NCBI RefSeq assembly: GCF_018502385.1
Contig: NZ_CP075523.1
Location: 2,666,001-2,730,000 of the forward strand
Direction: 5' to 3'
Origin: Synechococcus sp. LA31
GTDB lineage: Bacteria; Cyanobacteriota; Cyanobacteriia; PCC-6307; Cyanobiaceae
Length of the DNA stretch: 64,000 nt
Shown here: piece after piece, positions 1 through 10,965 of the stretch
Position numbering within the stretch: the stretch's first letter is position 1
How the letters are laid out: each line of letters opens with the position of its first letter
The notes under the pieces: model-generated
Database searches by the model: none
What the model was told of the DNA's origin: nothing
What the model saw: only the letters and a program-made list of their open reading frames with translations
Program-made: the position numbers and the translations under genes

Positions 1-236
1 GTTTGAACCAGAGCTGTCTCCACGGCCTGCTGCGCCACCTGGCAGGCCAGGGCGCTGCCCCGGTGGCTGAGCCCGTACAGGGCGCTGCCATGGCCGTCGG
101 CGACCGCCATTAGTTGCAGCCTGCCGTGGCGACTGCGCAGGCTCACGCTCAAGCTGGCGTCCTGGCAGGGTTGCCCGCGGCGCTGATGTGCTGCGCCGAT
201 CACGCTGCAGGCCCTTGGCTGCTGCCAGGGGGTCAC
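1..236 (-). CDS. PP2C-family protein phosphatase, N-terminal fragment
   Basis: This is the first 78 or so residues of a protein that continues beyond the window edge. It opens like bacterial PP2C Ser/Thr phosphatases: an N-terminal GAAHQRRGQPCQD segment (the GxxH...NQD strand of the fold) and then AVADGHG, whose aspartate would bind metal. PP2C enzymes remove phosphate from Ser/Thr with Mn/Mg. The start is a GTG whose last two bases lie in the TGA of the upstream vWA gene (GTGA overlap), so the two are probably translationally coupled. It belongs to a minus-strand run with a vWA protein, a Ser/Thr kinase and an FHA protein, which suggests it opposes that kinase. The family call is fairly safe, but the active site cannot be fully checked because the C-terminal part is missing. 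Confidence 0.75.
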   Translation of the reverse strand, partial: MTPWQQPRACSVIGAAHQRRGQPCQDASLSVSLRSRHGRLQLMAVADGHGSALYGLSHRGSALACQVAQQAVETALVQ

Positions 237-976
237 CACACCAGCGGACCCACGTCGTCGCTGGGATCCAACAAGGTGGGTGGCAGATCCGGCAAGGGGA
301 TGTTGCTGCCGCTGCTCGGCAGCGGCGCTTCAGCGGGTGTCACGCGGCTGGCGGGCATAGAGGCGGCTCCCACCACGGCGGTGGAGGCCCATTGGATGTA
401 CTGGGCCAGGGTGGTGGCGTTACTGGCCTGTAGCGGCCGCCGCGGTGATTTGTTGTGGCTGGTGGGTTCCGGCCCGATGAATTGCTGCAGCACGTCCAGA
501 TCGGCGTCGTGGCCCATGGCGATCGCCAGGCGCACCGCCTTCTGGGCCCAGGGCCGCCGCATCAGATTGGCCAGGCCTGCATCGAAATCATCGGTGGGCT
601 GGCCATCGGAGATCAGCACTAGCACCGGCGGGAGGGCTCGCTCCTCCATCGGTGGCGACTGCAGGGCATCGGCCACCAAATTGAGGGCCTCGCCCATGGA
701 TGTGATGCCGCCGGCCTCGAGGTCGCGCCACTGCAGCTGCTGCACCGGCGTGGGTTCTGGCAGGTGCCAAACAGCCTGATCGGCAAAGCGCACGGCGCGC
801 ACCAGCACCCGCGCTTCCGGGTTCTCGCGAGCCACCTCCGCCATCCCTGGTAGCGACTGTCGGATGGCCTGGTTGAGGGCCTGCATCTTCCCCTGGGCCG
901 CCATCGAGCCGGAGCAGTCGCAGAGATAGATGAAGTGCAGCGGCCGGTTGCTGAGCCGAACGTTGGGGAAGGGCAT
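233..976 (-). CDS. vWA-domain protein, TerY-like
   Basis: A 247-residue protein that is mostly one von Willebrand factor A domain. The metal-ion-dependent adhesion site is intact: DCSGS at residues 20-24 (DxSxS), a threonine near 92 (GGITS) and an aspartate near 124 (LISDG). No signal peptide or membrane segment is visible, so it is probably cytoplasmic. Single-domain vWA proteins of the TerY type occur beside PP2C phosphatases and Ser/Thr kinases and are thought to act as scaffolds or metal-dependent binding modules. Here it lies 3 bases after the kinase stop codon and overlaps the PP2C start by 4 bases, which gives exactly that gene set. The substrate or partner is unknown. The C-terminal 50 residues are low-complexity and may be a linker. 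Confidence 0.85.
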   Translation of the reverse strand: MPFPNVRLSNRPLHFIYLCDCSGSMAAQGKMQALNQAIRQSLPGMAEVARENPEARVLVRAVRFADQAVWHLPEPTPVQQLQWRDLEAGGITSMGEALNLVADALQSPPMEERALPPVLVLISDGQPTDDFDAGLANLMRRPWAQKAVRLAIAMGHDADLDVLQQFIGPEPTSHNKSPRRPLQASNATTLAQYIQWASTAVVGAASMPASRVTPAEAPLPSSGSNIPLPDLPPTLLDPSDDVGPLVW

Positions 977-979
977 GGC

Positions 980-2314
980 TTAAGGGCGCAGCACCAGGAT
1001 TGATCCGGCACTGCTTTGAAGCTGCTGCAGGGCCGCGAGATTACAGGTTTTGCCAGGGTCCAGCTCGATGCTCTGGCCAGCCTGCGTTTGGCCGTGCCAG
1101 CGGCTTTGGCTCAGGTTCTGTAGGCCCAGCAGGCTCGGTTCGCTCGGGTGTGCCACCAGGCGCGCCAGCGGCGTGTTGATCGCTTCACTGTTCAAAGGAT
1201 CGAAGTGGTGGGGCTGGAGCTCATTGCCGTCGGTGGCGCTGACGCGCCCGTGGGGGAGCTGCAGCTGCACCGGTGGTGCCAGAGCGGAGCTGCAGCTCCA
1301 GCAGCGGCTGGGGGCATCGGCGGTTGGGAAGGTCTCCTGGCCGCAGTGCTGGCACAGCTGCCGTTGATCCAGGCAATGGCTGATCGCCTGCTTCCACTGG
1401 CCGGTGAGGGTGCGTTGGTTGGGTTGGTGCAGCCCTGGCCCGAAGCTCTGTACAAACAGACGCTGCAGCGCATCCGGATAGATCGGCCAGGTAATCAGCG
1501 CAGCACTGTGCTCGATCGGATCGGGGCGGTTGGCGCTGTTGTGGGGATCAAAAATGAAGAGGGCTTCCTCGCCGTAGACCCGCCGCCGCGCCGGTTCATC
1601 CAGGCAGCGGATGGCCAGTTCTTGCTGGCCGCGGAAGGGATCGTGACGCGTCAGCAACCGGAAGAGCAGCACCGCCAGCGAGAACAGGTCGCTACCAGCG
1701 CTTGGCCGGGCCAGGCCTAGCAACACCTCTGGGGCCATGAAGCCCGGCGTGCCGAGCACGCTGCCGCTGCCGCGCCCATCCACATCCACGTTGTCGTTGT
1801 CGCAGATCAGGATGCGGCCGCTGCCGGGCTGCAGGAAGAGATTGCCCAGCGAAATGTCCTTGTAACAGAGGCCCTTGAGATGCAGCTGGTGGAAGGCCTC
1901 CGCCAGGTGGAAGCAGGCCTTGATCACGTTTTGCAGGCTGATCTCGATCGCACCGCCTGCGTGCTGGTGGGCGCCGAGGAAATCGCCGGGGCGGAGGGCC
2001 ATTAGGTAGCCGAAACCGGCAGGGGATGCCCGGATCCGGCTGCGGCTGGTGGTGGTGGGCTCCAGCACCGCCAGCGGCCAGAGGAAATCCTCATTTGGCG
2101 CTCCTAGCCGGATGCTCTGCTGCAGACGCTCCTGCAGCTGAGGGTCGCGGGCGATGCAGGCGGGGAAGTACCACTTCAACGCCAGTCGCTCGTTCCCCAG
2201 CTGCACGGCAAAGACTTGGCCCTGGCTGCCGCCCCCCAGAGCCCGCTCGATCTGTAGCGGTTGCTCTAGGCCCTCAAAACGCAGGTTTTCGCCTTCCGGT
2301 AGCAACCCGTTCAT
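980..2314 (-). CDS. Ser/Thr protein kinase with C-terminal zinc ribbon
   Basis: The predicted 444-residue protein starts at an ATG that overlaps the stop of the FHA gene (ATGA); an in-frame extension upstream of this is not credible. The kinase signatures are in order: glycine loop GGGSQGQV (27-34), lysine K47 in LALKW, catalytic loop YKDISLGN (D153, N158), DND (172-174) in place of DFG, and GTPGFMAPE (188-196). The HRD histidine/arginine pair is replaced by YK, a non-RD arrangement, but metal and catalytic residues remain, so activity is likely. Around residues 321-341 CxxC and CxxC pairs suggest a zinc ribbon. The region after that is unassigned. Kinases with this kind of tail occur in TerY-P triads with vWA and PP2C proteins, as here. 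Likely targets are the FHA-domain neighbours, by inference. Confidence 0.85.
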   Translation of the reverse strand: MNGLLPEGENLRFEGLEQPLQIERALGGGSQGQVFAVQLGNERLALKWYFPACIARDPQLQERLQQSIRLGAPNEDFLWPLAVLEPTTTSRSRIRASPAGFGYLMALRPGDFLGAHQHAGGAIEISLQNVIKACFHLAEAFHQLHLKGLCYKDISLGNLFLQPGSGRILICDNDNVDVDGRGSGSVLGTPGFMAPEVLLGLARPSAGSDLFSLAVLLFRLLTRHDPFRGQQELAIRCLDEPARRRVYGEEALFIFDPHNSANRPDPIEHSAALITWPIYPDALQRLFVQSFGPGLHQPNQRTLTGQWKQAISHCLDQRQLCQHCGQETFPTADAPSRCWSCSSALAPPVQLQLPHGRVSATDGNELQPHHFDPLNSEAINTPLARLVAHPSEPSLLGLQNLSQSRWHGQTQAGQSIELDPGKTCNLAALQQLQSSAGSILVLRP

Positions 2315-2985
2315 GGCAGGGCTGGGTCCTGGCCGATGGCCTGGCGGATGCCATTGCGGTGGGCCAGCGCCGTGCGGCGGTTGGCGAAGCCATGGCGCAG
2401 AGCCCGGCCATCGCGCAGCACCAGCGTGAGCTTGTGCTGCTTGCGGGAGCCCAGCAGGATCCAGCCAGTTAGAGCTCCTGCCTGCAACGGCCAGAACAGC
2501 AGCGGGAATGGCAGCAGGAGTAACCCGCCCAGGCACAACAGCAGCCACCAGCTGAAGATGTGAGGGTGCTGGGGCTCGCTCTGCACGGAGGCGGTGCGGA
2601 TCTCGGCCACAGCCACGTGCTTGTTGCCCACGCTGATGCTTTGCGGCGCCGGGCTGGATGACTGGGCTGGGGTGACGGCGCATTCGAACACCAGCACCGG
2701 GCCGCTACGCCCAAGGCGGATTTCATCGCCGTCGTCAAGGCGCCGGCATTGGTGCACCTGACGGCCCTCCAGAAACGTGCCATCGCTGCTTTGCCAATCG
2801 CACACCAGCCAGCCTTGGCTACTGGAGAAACGCACCACGGCGTGGTGATCTGACACCCCCTCCTGGTTGGCCAGGCAGAGCCGATTGGCCGCGGCGCGGC
2901 CGATGGTGAGCGGTTCAGCGGGATCCAGCGGTGCCACCTTGCGGCGGTCGGCGGCCAGCAGCAGCTTTGCGGTGGGGGCGCTCAT
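2311..2985 (-). CDS. FHA-domain membrane protein
   Basis: A 224-residue protein with an N-terminal FHA phosphothreonine-binding domain (about residues 20-100): LTIGR at the GR motif, then a SDHHA segment and SSDGTFLEG corresponding to the SxxH and NG motifs. A linker follows, then a strongly hydrophobic stretch of about 35 residues (near 143-180) likely to make two membrane passes, then a short basic cytoplasmic tail. The FHA domain would therefore face the cytoplasm where it could bind phosphorylated kinase products. Its ends overlap both neighbours by 4 bases (ATGA on each side), so it is embedded in the same transcript as the kinase and the small membrane protein. The ligand is unknown. 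Confidence 0.85.
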   Translation of the reverse strand: MSAPTAKLLLAADRRKVAPLDPAEPLTIGRAAANRLCLANQEGVSDHHAVVRFSSSQGWLVCDWQSSDGTFLEGRQVHQCRRLDDGDEIRLGRSGPVLVFECAVTPAQSSSPAPQSISVGNKHVAVAEIRTASVQSEPQHPHIFSWWLLLCLGGLLLLPFPLLFWPLQAGALTGWILLGSRKQHKLTLVLRDGRALRHGFANRRTALAHRNGIRQAIGQDPALP

Positions 2986-3257
2986 GGCTCACCGCGCCTT
3001 CGGCGCCACCAGAGTTGCCAGTCGTCGCGCAGGTCGTTCCACCAGCCGCCGTCGCGCTCTCGATAGGGCACCACCCGCCCGGGGAAGAGCAGGGCCTTGC
3101 TGGCCAGGGCTAGGGCGAAAAGCACCATCACCAGCAGCACCCAGCCGGGAAGTGCACCCACCCAGGTGGCGGCGAAGAAGGCCCGGATGGCATACAACCC
3201 GATCGTGAATGCCAGCCATAGCCGGAAGGGTTCCCAGGGGTCCCGCTGGCGCAGCAA
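2982..3257 (-). CDS. Small membrane protein of unknown function
   Basis: A 91-residue protein with two hydrophobic segments (about residues 12-32 and 36-58) and a basic, tryptophan-rich tail (WWNDLRDDWQLWWRRRR). I do not recognise the family. It is the first gene of the minus-strand signalling cassette and overlaps the FHA gene start by 4 bases, so it is probably co-translated with it. Its 5' end overlaps the most upstream start of the divergent FHA-PBP gene, so one of the two starts may be wrong, or promoters lie inside the opposite gene. A role as membrane partner of the FHA protein is possible but only inferred from position. Confidence 0.6.
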   Translation of the reverse strand: MLRQRDPWEPFRLWLAFTIGLYAIRAFFAATWVGALPGWVLLVMVLFALALASKALLFPGRVVPYRERDGGWWNDLRDDWQLWWRRRRGEP

Positions 3258-5548
3258 CGAATCGCTTCAAGGCTGGCCGTAGCCTATGGCCGGGCTGCAA
3301 CACCTGCCTGGCATCGCCATCTCAGCTGGAACTTTGGCGCGAGCTGGCGCGAGCAGCTCTGCGTGGCCCCTGGCGCGAACGGCCTGCAGCCATCACCCAG
3401 GCCTGGCAGCCGCTGCTGGCCCGCGAGGCCAGCGTGGAGCTATGGAGCGGCGGCCAGCAGCTCAGCGAGCGCGTGCTCGCGAATGAGCGATACCGGCTAG
3501 GCCGCGATCCAGCCTGTGAGCTGCCCCTGGAGGAACCGGGCCTGAGCCGGGTGCACGCCATCCTCGAGAAACAGCGCCCCAGCGACCGCGACTTTGCCCT
3601 GGAGGATTTCAACTCCGCCAATGGGCTGTTTCACCGCGACCGCCGCATCCGCTGGATTCAGCTGCGCGACGGCGATGCGGTGCGCCTGGGCTCGCCCCTG
3701 AAGGGCCAGGCGCCGGAGCTGCGTTATCGCCATCCCCGTAGTCCGCTGGAGCAGGCGGTGCACCTGATCGGTGTAGCGGCCCTGGCTGGCTCCACCCTGG
3801 TTGTGAGCGGCATGCTGCTCGCCTCCAGCATCGGTGGCGGCTCGAAGATCCGATCCATCTCTGGCCCGGTGAAAATCTTTGCCGCCGATGGCCGCCAGAT
3901 CGATGCGAAGGAGGGGGCCTCCACGGCGCTTCCTTCGCTTCAGAGCTATCCCCTGCATCTGCGTCAGGCGCTGATGGCTTCGGAGGAGGCGCGCTTCGGC
4001 TGGAACAGCGGGATCGATCTGTTTGGCACGTTGCGCTCAGCTCTGCTGGGTACTGGCGGCGGCAGCGGCCTCACCCAGCAGGTGGCCCGCATGGTGTACC
4101 CAGAGGTGGGCCGAGATCTGAGCCTCACCCGCAAGCTGCGCGAGCTGTGGGTGGCGCTGCAGCTTGAGGTGGGTTTCAGCAAGAACCAGATCCTCAAGCT
4201 TTATCTGGATCGGGCTTATCTGGGGTTCGGCACCGAAGGCTTTGAGCAGGCCGCGCAGCTCTATTTCCGCAAGTCGGCCAGCGATCTCGATGTGAGCCAG
4301 GCGGCCTTCCTGGTGGGATTGCTACCCAGCCCCAATGGCTATAGCCCCTGCAATCTCGACGATCCCGGCGCCGGCCTGGAGCGCCGCAATCTCGTGCTCA
4401 AGCTGATGCATGAACAGGGTTGGCTCAGCGACCAGGCTCTGATCGATGCGCAACGGCGCCCGCTCAATATCGATCCCTCCGCCTGCCGGGAATCCACGTT
4501 CAGCAGCTATCCCTTCTTCAGCGATTACGTGCTCGGTGAGCTGGGGGGGACCCGCTTCGGCCTTGATCTGAGCAGCGCCGATGCCGATGGCAATTACGCC
4601 GTGGTGAGCACGATCAATCCCCGCTTGCAGCAGATCGCTCAGGATCAGCTCAAGCGTTTCTTGGAGGGGCCCGCCGCTGCAGCAGGCCTTAGCCAGGGGG
4701 CCCTGATCACGGTTAACACCGAAACCGGCGACATCCTTGCTTACGTGGGTGGTGGCGATTACAGCCGCTCCAGCTTTGATCGCGTGCAGGCCCTGCGCCA
4801 GCCGGGCTCCACCTTCAAGCTCTTCCCCTTTCTGGCAGCCCTGGCCGCGGGCGTTTCATCGCTCGATCGGATCTCCTGCGCCCCCCTCGATTACGTGGCG
4901 GGCTGCCGCAGCGGAGGGGGCAGCATCAGCGTGGCGGATGGTTTTGCCCGCTCGGAAAACGTGGTGGCCCTGCGCTTGGCAGAACGGGCCGGGTTGCCGG
5001 CGGTGCTCAAGCTGGCCCGCCGCCTGGGCTTGTCCACGCCCCTCGATGCCGATTACAACACCATCCTTGGCGGCCGAGAAACCTATCTCTACGAGCTGGC
5101 CCGCGCCTATGCGGTGGTGGCTAATGGTGGCCGCTCCGTTCCCATCCATGGCGTCAGCCGTATCTACGACTTGGGCGTTTGCGGTTCGATCAAGAGCCTC
5201 GAGCAGTGCCCGCAGCGGGGCGTCACCGTGCCGATCGGCGAGCAGATGCGGCAGCTGCTGCCCCCAGACCTGGCGGCCAAGATGGATCAACTGCTGGTTG
5301 GCGTGGTGCAGGGCGGCACGGGTCGGGCCGCGGGCCTGGTGGCCGACGCCCGTGGCAAAACCGGCACCACCAACAACGGTGTGGACGTGCTGTTTGTGGG
5401 CTACTCCCCCTCCAGCAAGCTGCTTACCGCCATCTGGATGGGGAACGACGACAACACCCCGGCCCAGGCTGCCAGCGGTGCCCAGGTGGCCGAGTTGTGG
5501 GGCCGTTACATGCAGCAGGCCACTACAGCAATTCCCGGATCCGGGTAA
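3209..5548 (+). CDS. FHA-domain class A penicillin-binding protein (PBP1A type)
   Basis: A bifunctional peptidoglycan synthase of up to 779 residues. In order: an N-terminal FHA domain (about 75-170, with RYRLGRD and SRVHA), a membrane anchor (about 182-205), a GT51 glycosyltransferase domain (SEEARF near 258, GLTQQVAR near 287), and a transpeptidase domain with STFK (534-537), SEN (582-584) and KTGT (717-720). It would polymerise lipid II and cross-link stem peptides outside the membrane while the FHA domain faces the cytoplasm. This is the only in-frame ATG before the conserved part, and there is no GTG or TTG between it and residue 40, so I kept it although it overlaps the divergent gene by 49 bases. 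The adjacent kinase, phosphatase and FHA genes suggest control by threonine phosphorylation. Its 3' end overlaps the convergent rhomboid-like gene by 26 bases. Confidence 0.9.
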   Translation: MPAIAGRVPRGPAGAATNRFKAGRSLWPGCNTCLASPSQLELWRELARAALRGPWRERPAAITQAWQPLLAREASVELWSGGQQLSERVLANERYRLGRDPACELPLEEPGLSRVHAILEKQRPSDRDFALEDFNSANGLFHRDRRIRWIQLRDGDAVRLGSPLKGQAPELRYRHPRSPLEQAVHLIGVAALAGSTLVVSGMLLASSIGGGSKIRSISGPVKIFAADGRQIDAKEGASTALPSLQSYPLHLRQALMASEEARFGWNSGIDLFGTLRSALLGTGGGSGLTQQVARMVYPEVGRDLSLTRKLRELWVALQLEVGFSKNQILKLYLDRAYLGFGTEGFEQAAQLYFRKSASDLDVSQAAFLVGLLPSPNGYSPCNLDDPGAGLERRNLVLKLMHEQGWLSDQALIDAQRRPLNIDPSACRESTFSSYPFFSDYVLGELGGTRFGLDLSSADADGNYAVVSTINPRLQQIAQDQLKRFLEGPAAAAGLSQGALITVNTETGDILAYVGGGDYSRSSFDRVQALRQPGSTFKLFPFLAALAAGVSSLDRISCAPLDYVAGCRSGGGSISVADGFARSENVVALRLAERAGLPAVLKLARRLGLSTPLDADYNTILGGRETYLYELARAYAVVANGGRSVPIHGVSRIYDLGVCGSIKSLEQCPQRGVTVPIGEQMRQLLPPDLAAKMDQLLVGVVQGGTGRAAGLVADARGKTGTTNNGVDVLFVGYSPSSKLLTAIWMGNDDNTPAQAASGAQVAELWGRYMQQATTAIPGSG

Positions 5549-6617
5549 CCACGGCCCAGAGCAAGCCGAGCAGCAAACCCCAGCCCCAGCTGCTGGATAA
5601 CAGCCGCTGCGCGGCCGTGCTGGTCTCAGCGGAATGTTGCCGCGGCAGCTGCCAGCCCAGTTGCAAAGCGCCATACACCAGCAGCAGCACCCATGCGGGG
5701 ATTGTGAGCCCGGCGCTTTCGAAGTTGAGCACGCGCCACTGCAACAGGCTCAGCCCCGCTGCCAGGCCGATCAGGGCGCTAATGGCACCTGACGCACCGC
5801 TCCACAGCCGCGTGACCTGCCATCGCCCAGCGCAGAAGGCGGCCAGAACGAGGCAGGCCAGGGCGGTTAAGCAGTAGCGCAGAATCACATCGCTCAGTTG
5901 CAGCGGCGAGTTCCCCAGCAGGATCAGCAGCAGGATCAAGTTGAGGCCAGCTTCGAGGCCGCTGCTGTGGATCCAAGCCTGGCTCAGCCAGCGCCAGGCT
6001 TGGCGTGGCTGGCTGGCCTGCTCGCTGGAGAGGGGCCAGCGGCGCCGCAACGGCTTGAGCGGCCCAAGGCTCAGGGCTTGCAGCAGGGCGAGCACGAGCA
6101 CCAGTACCACTCCGCTGCTCCAGTTCCACACGTCGAACAAGGCCTGATCCAGCTCGGCGCCAGCCCAGGCGAACACCAGGGCGCCTGCGGCCGCCAGGGC
6201 TAGCCCTGGGGCCAAGCGTTCAAGATCGCGCCAGAGCTGAGGGGCCGCTGCTGGAATGCCCGGGGCTAGCGCATCTGATACGGGTGCTGATGCTGGGTGC
6301 GTCTCCTCATCCGAAGCGGTTTGCCCAGTGGCGGCCTGCAGCAGATCGAGCAGTTCCTGCAGCACTGCTGGTGCGTAGGTGCCGCTGAGTTGGGCTTTTA
6401 GGCTGGCCAGGGCTGATTGCTGCGTGGCTCCCCGGTTGTGTAGAGCCTGCAGGAGTAGCGGTTGACCAGCGAGATCGCGTACAGGTCCGCGCAGGCTCTC
6501 GTTGGCGCCCAATGCATCCATCAGCCGGTTGGTGAGCGCACGCGACTGCAGCAGGCTGGCGGGTTCCGCGGCCAACCATTGATGCAGCTGAACTCCCAGA
6601 TCATGGCCAACGCCCAT
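5523..6617 (-). CDS. Rhomboid-like membrane protein, probably not a protease
   Basis: A 364-residue protein with a soluble N-terminal region (about 1-140, helical, alanine/leucine rich) followed by six or seven hydrophobic segments. Two pieces resemble rhomboid intramembrane proteases: IHSSGLEAGLNL matches the HxxxxHxxxN element of TM2 but with Glu where the second His should be, and SGASGAISALIG matches the GASGA serine motif of TM4. The TM6 AHxxG histidine is absent; the equivalent stretch reads SSSWGWGLLLGLL. It therefore looks like a rhomboid-fold pseudoprotease that keeps the serine but has lost the histidine of the dyad. It follows the atpC terminator and ends overlapping the PBP gene. 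It could also be an unrelated multi-pass protein; the family call is tentative. Confidence 0.5.
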   Translation of the reverse strand: MGVGHDLGVQLHQWLAAEPASLLQSRALTNRLMDALGANESLRGPVRDLAGQPLLLQALHNRGATQQSALASLKAQLSGTYAPAVLQELLDLLQAATGQTASDEETHPASAPVSDALAPGIPAAAPQLWRDLERLAPGLALAAAGALVFAWAGAELDQALFDVWNWSSGVVLVLVLALLQALSLGPLKPLRRRWPLSSEQASQPRQAWRWLSQAWIHSSGLEAGLNLILLLILLGNSPLQLSDVILRYCLTALACLVLAAFCAGRWQVTRLWSGASGAISALIGLAAGLSLLQWRVLNFESAGLTIPAWVLLLVYGALQLGWQLPRQHSAETSTAAQRLLSSSWGWGLLLGLLWAVVTRIRELL

Positions 6618-6642
6618 CAGTGCGATCTCACTGGCTGAGACG

Positions 6643-6667
6643 AAAAAAGCGCCCCGCTGGGGGCGCT
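6643..6667 (-). terminator. Rho-independent terminator of the atpD-atpC unit
   Basis: On the minus strand a perfect 8-bp stem (AGCGCCCC / GGGGCGCT, loop of 4) is followed by a run of six T. It lies 27 bases past the atpC stop codon and before the next minus-strand gene, so it should end the ATP synthase transcript. Confidence 0.85.
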
Positions 6668-6693
6668 AGGAATCGAATGGCGACGCAAGCTGG

Positions 6694-7098
6694 TCAGGCC
6701 TTGGCAGCCTGCACGCGAGCACGGGCGCGGGCCAGCTCCTGCTGGGCTTTGATCTTGTCGGCACTAGCCGGTTGGCCTTCGAACTTGGCCAGGGCCGCCG
6801 TGGCCGCATCCAGCTCCTTGCCGGCAGCATCAGCGTTGATGCTGTTGCCGAGTTCGGCCGCATTCACCAGCACGGTGACTTCGTCGGCATCCACTTCGGC
6901 AAAGCCGCCCTGGAGGGCAATCGCCTGCCATCCATTGCCTTCACGAACCCGCAGCACACCGAAATCGAGGGCGGTGAGGAGGGAAACGTGACCGGGAAGG
7001 ATGCCGAGCTGGCCGGTGGTGCTGGGAAGGATCACTTCGTCGGCGTTGCCGTCGAAGACGCTCTGGTCAGGTGCCAGAACGCGAAGGGTGAGAGACAT
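6694..7098 (-). CDS. atpC: ATP synthase F1 epsilon subunit
   Basis: A 134-residue protein matching the F1 epsilon subunit: an N-terminal beta-sandwich opening with SLTLRVLAPDQSVFDG, the GQLGILPGH motif around residues 29-37, then a C-terminal helical hairpin rich in alanine and lysine. In the central stalk it links the gamma subunit to the beta subunits and regulates ATP hydrolysis; in cyanobacteria it acts on the thylakoid enzyme. Length is normal for the family. It follows the beta-subunit gene after 16 bases in the usual cyanobacterial beta-epsilon pair, and a strong terminator follows. Confidence 0.97.
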   Translation of the reverse strand: MSLTLRVLAPDQSVFDGNADEVILPSTTGQLGILPGHVSLLTALDFGVLRVREGNGWQAIALQGGFAEVDADEVTVLVNAAELGNSINADAAGKELDAATAALAKFEGQPASADKIKAQQELARARARVQAAKA

Positions 7099-7114
7099 CA
7101 GTTAAGCCTCCGGA

Positions 7115-8575
<1,461 letters not shown>

Positions 8576-8743
8576 TTATGGGGAGAAGTCGCTGGGGACG
8601 CGCAGCGGGCTCAAACCCGCTCCGAAGCGGCGCAACCTTACCACCGCGTGCCATCCGCCTAGGGGCTGTTCGGTCGAGTCGCCACCACTGTTCGGTCAAC
8701 CGCCCAGGCCAGCGCTTGAACCCCAGTAGCTCTCCCCAATAGC

Positions 8744-8770
8744 TTGGCACTCAAGGCAGGTGAGTGCTAA
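8744..8770 (+). promoter_or_regulatory. CIRCE operator (HrcA site) of groESL
   Basis: TTGGCACTC, nine bases, GAGTGCTAA. This matches the CIRCE inverted repeat TTAGCACTC-N9-GAGTGCTAA with one change in the left arm. It lies 90 bases before the groES ATG, the expected place for HrcA repression of the chaperonin operon. Confidence 0.93.
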
Positions 8771-8859
8771 CTCGCTTTGCCCGGCGTTTCGACGCCGCGA
8801 CCCTGGCAGCGTCTCTGGCGCCATGCCAATGGTTTCGCTTTCTTCATCGCATTCCATCC

Positions 8860-9171
8860 ATGGCTGCTGTTTCTCTCAGCGTTTCCACCGTCAAGCCCCT
8901 GGGCGACCGCATCTTTATCAAGGTGTCGGAGTCTGAGGAAAAAACCGCCGGCGGCATCCTTCTGCCTGACACCGCCAAGGAAAAGCCCCAGGTGGGTGAA
9001 GTGGTGCAGGTGGGGCCGGGTAAGTGCAACGACGATGGCTCTCGTCAGACCCCTGAAGTGAGCATCGGCGACAAGGTGCTTTACAGCAAGTACGCGGGTA
9101 CCGACATCAAGCTCGGCTCCGATGAGTATGTGCTGCTGTCCGAAAAGGACATCCTGGCTGTCGTCAACTGA
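8860..9171 (+). CDS. groS: Co-chaperonin GroES
   Basis: A 103-residue GroES. The start chosen is the ATG giving [17 protein letters not shown], which matches cyanobacterial GroES; a longer in-frame reading begins inside the CIRCE operator and is rejected. Family features are PLGDR near the N terminus, the mobile loop around [13 protein letters not shown], and a C-terminal [11 protein letters not shown] heptamer of GroES caps the GroEL cylinder and encloses the folding substrate. It is the first gene of the groESL operon, with 63 bases to groEL, under the upstream CIRCE site and therefore expected to be heat inducible. Confidence 0.97.
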   Translation: MAAVSLSVSTVKPLGDRIFIKVSESEEKTAGGILLPDTAKEKPQVGEVVQVGPGKCNDDGSRQTPEVSIGDKVLYSKYAGTDIKLGSDEYVLLSEKDILAVVN

Positions 9172-9207
9172 GCGATCAGCTCATTCCGACCCACTCCAAG
9201 TTTTTAA

Positions 9208-10866
<1,659 letters not shown>

Positions 10867-10894
10867 TCGCAGTCGGTTCGACGCAATGCCAAGG

Positions 10895-10920
10895 GGAGGG
10901 CTATTGCCCTCCTTTTTTTT
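10895..10920 (+). terminator. Rho-independent terminator of groESL
   Basis: A 7-bp stem GGAGGGC / GCCCTCC with loop TATT is followed directly by eight T. It sits 29 bases after the groEL stop and ahead of mscL. Confidence 0.9.
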
Positions 10921-10965
10921 GTCTTGGCTGATCTGTCAGGATGGAAGCTGCTGATTTGAGCTGCA

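Noticed and set aside
8764-8859. N-terminally extended GroES of 135 residues
   Set aside because: The extension starts within the CIRCE operator and does not resemble GroES; the ATG at 8860 gives the standard length.
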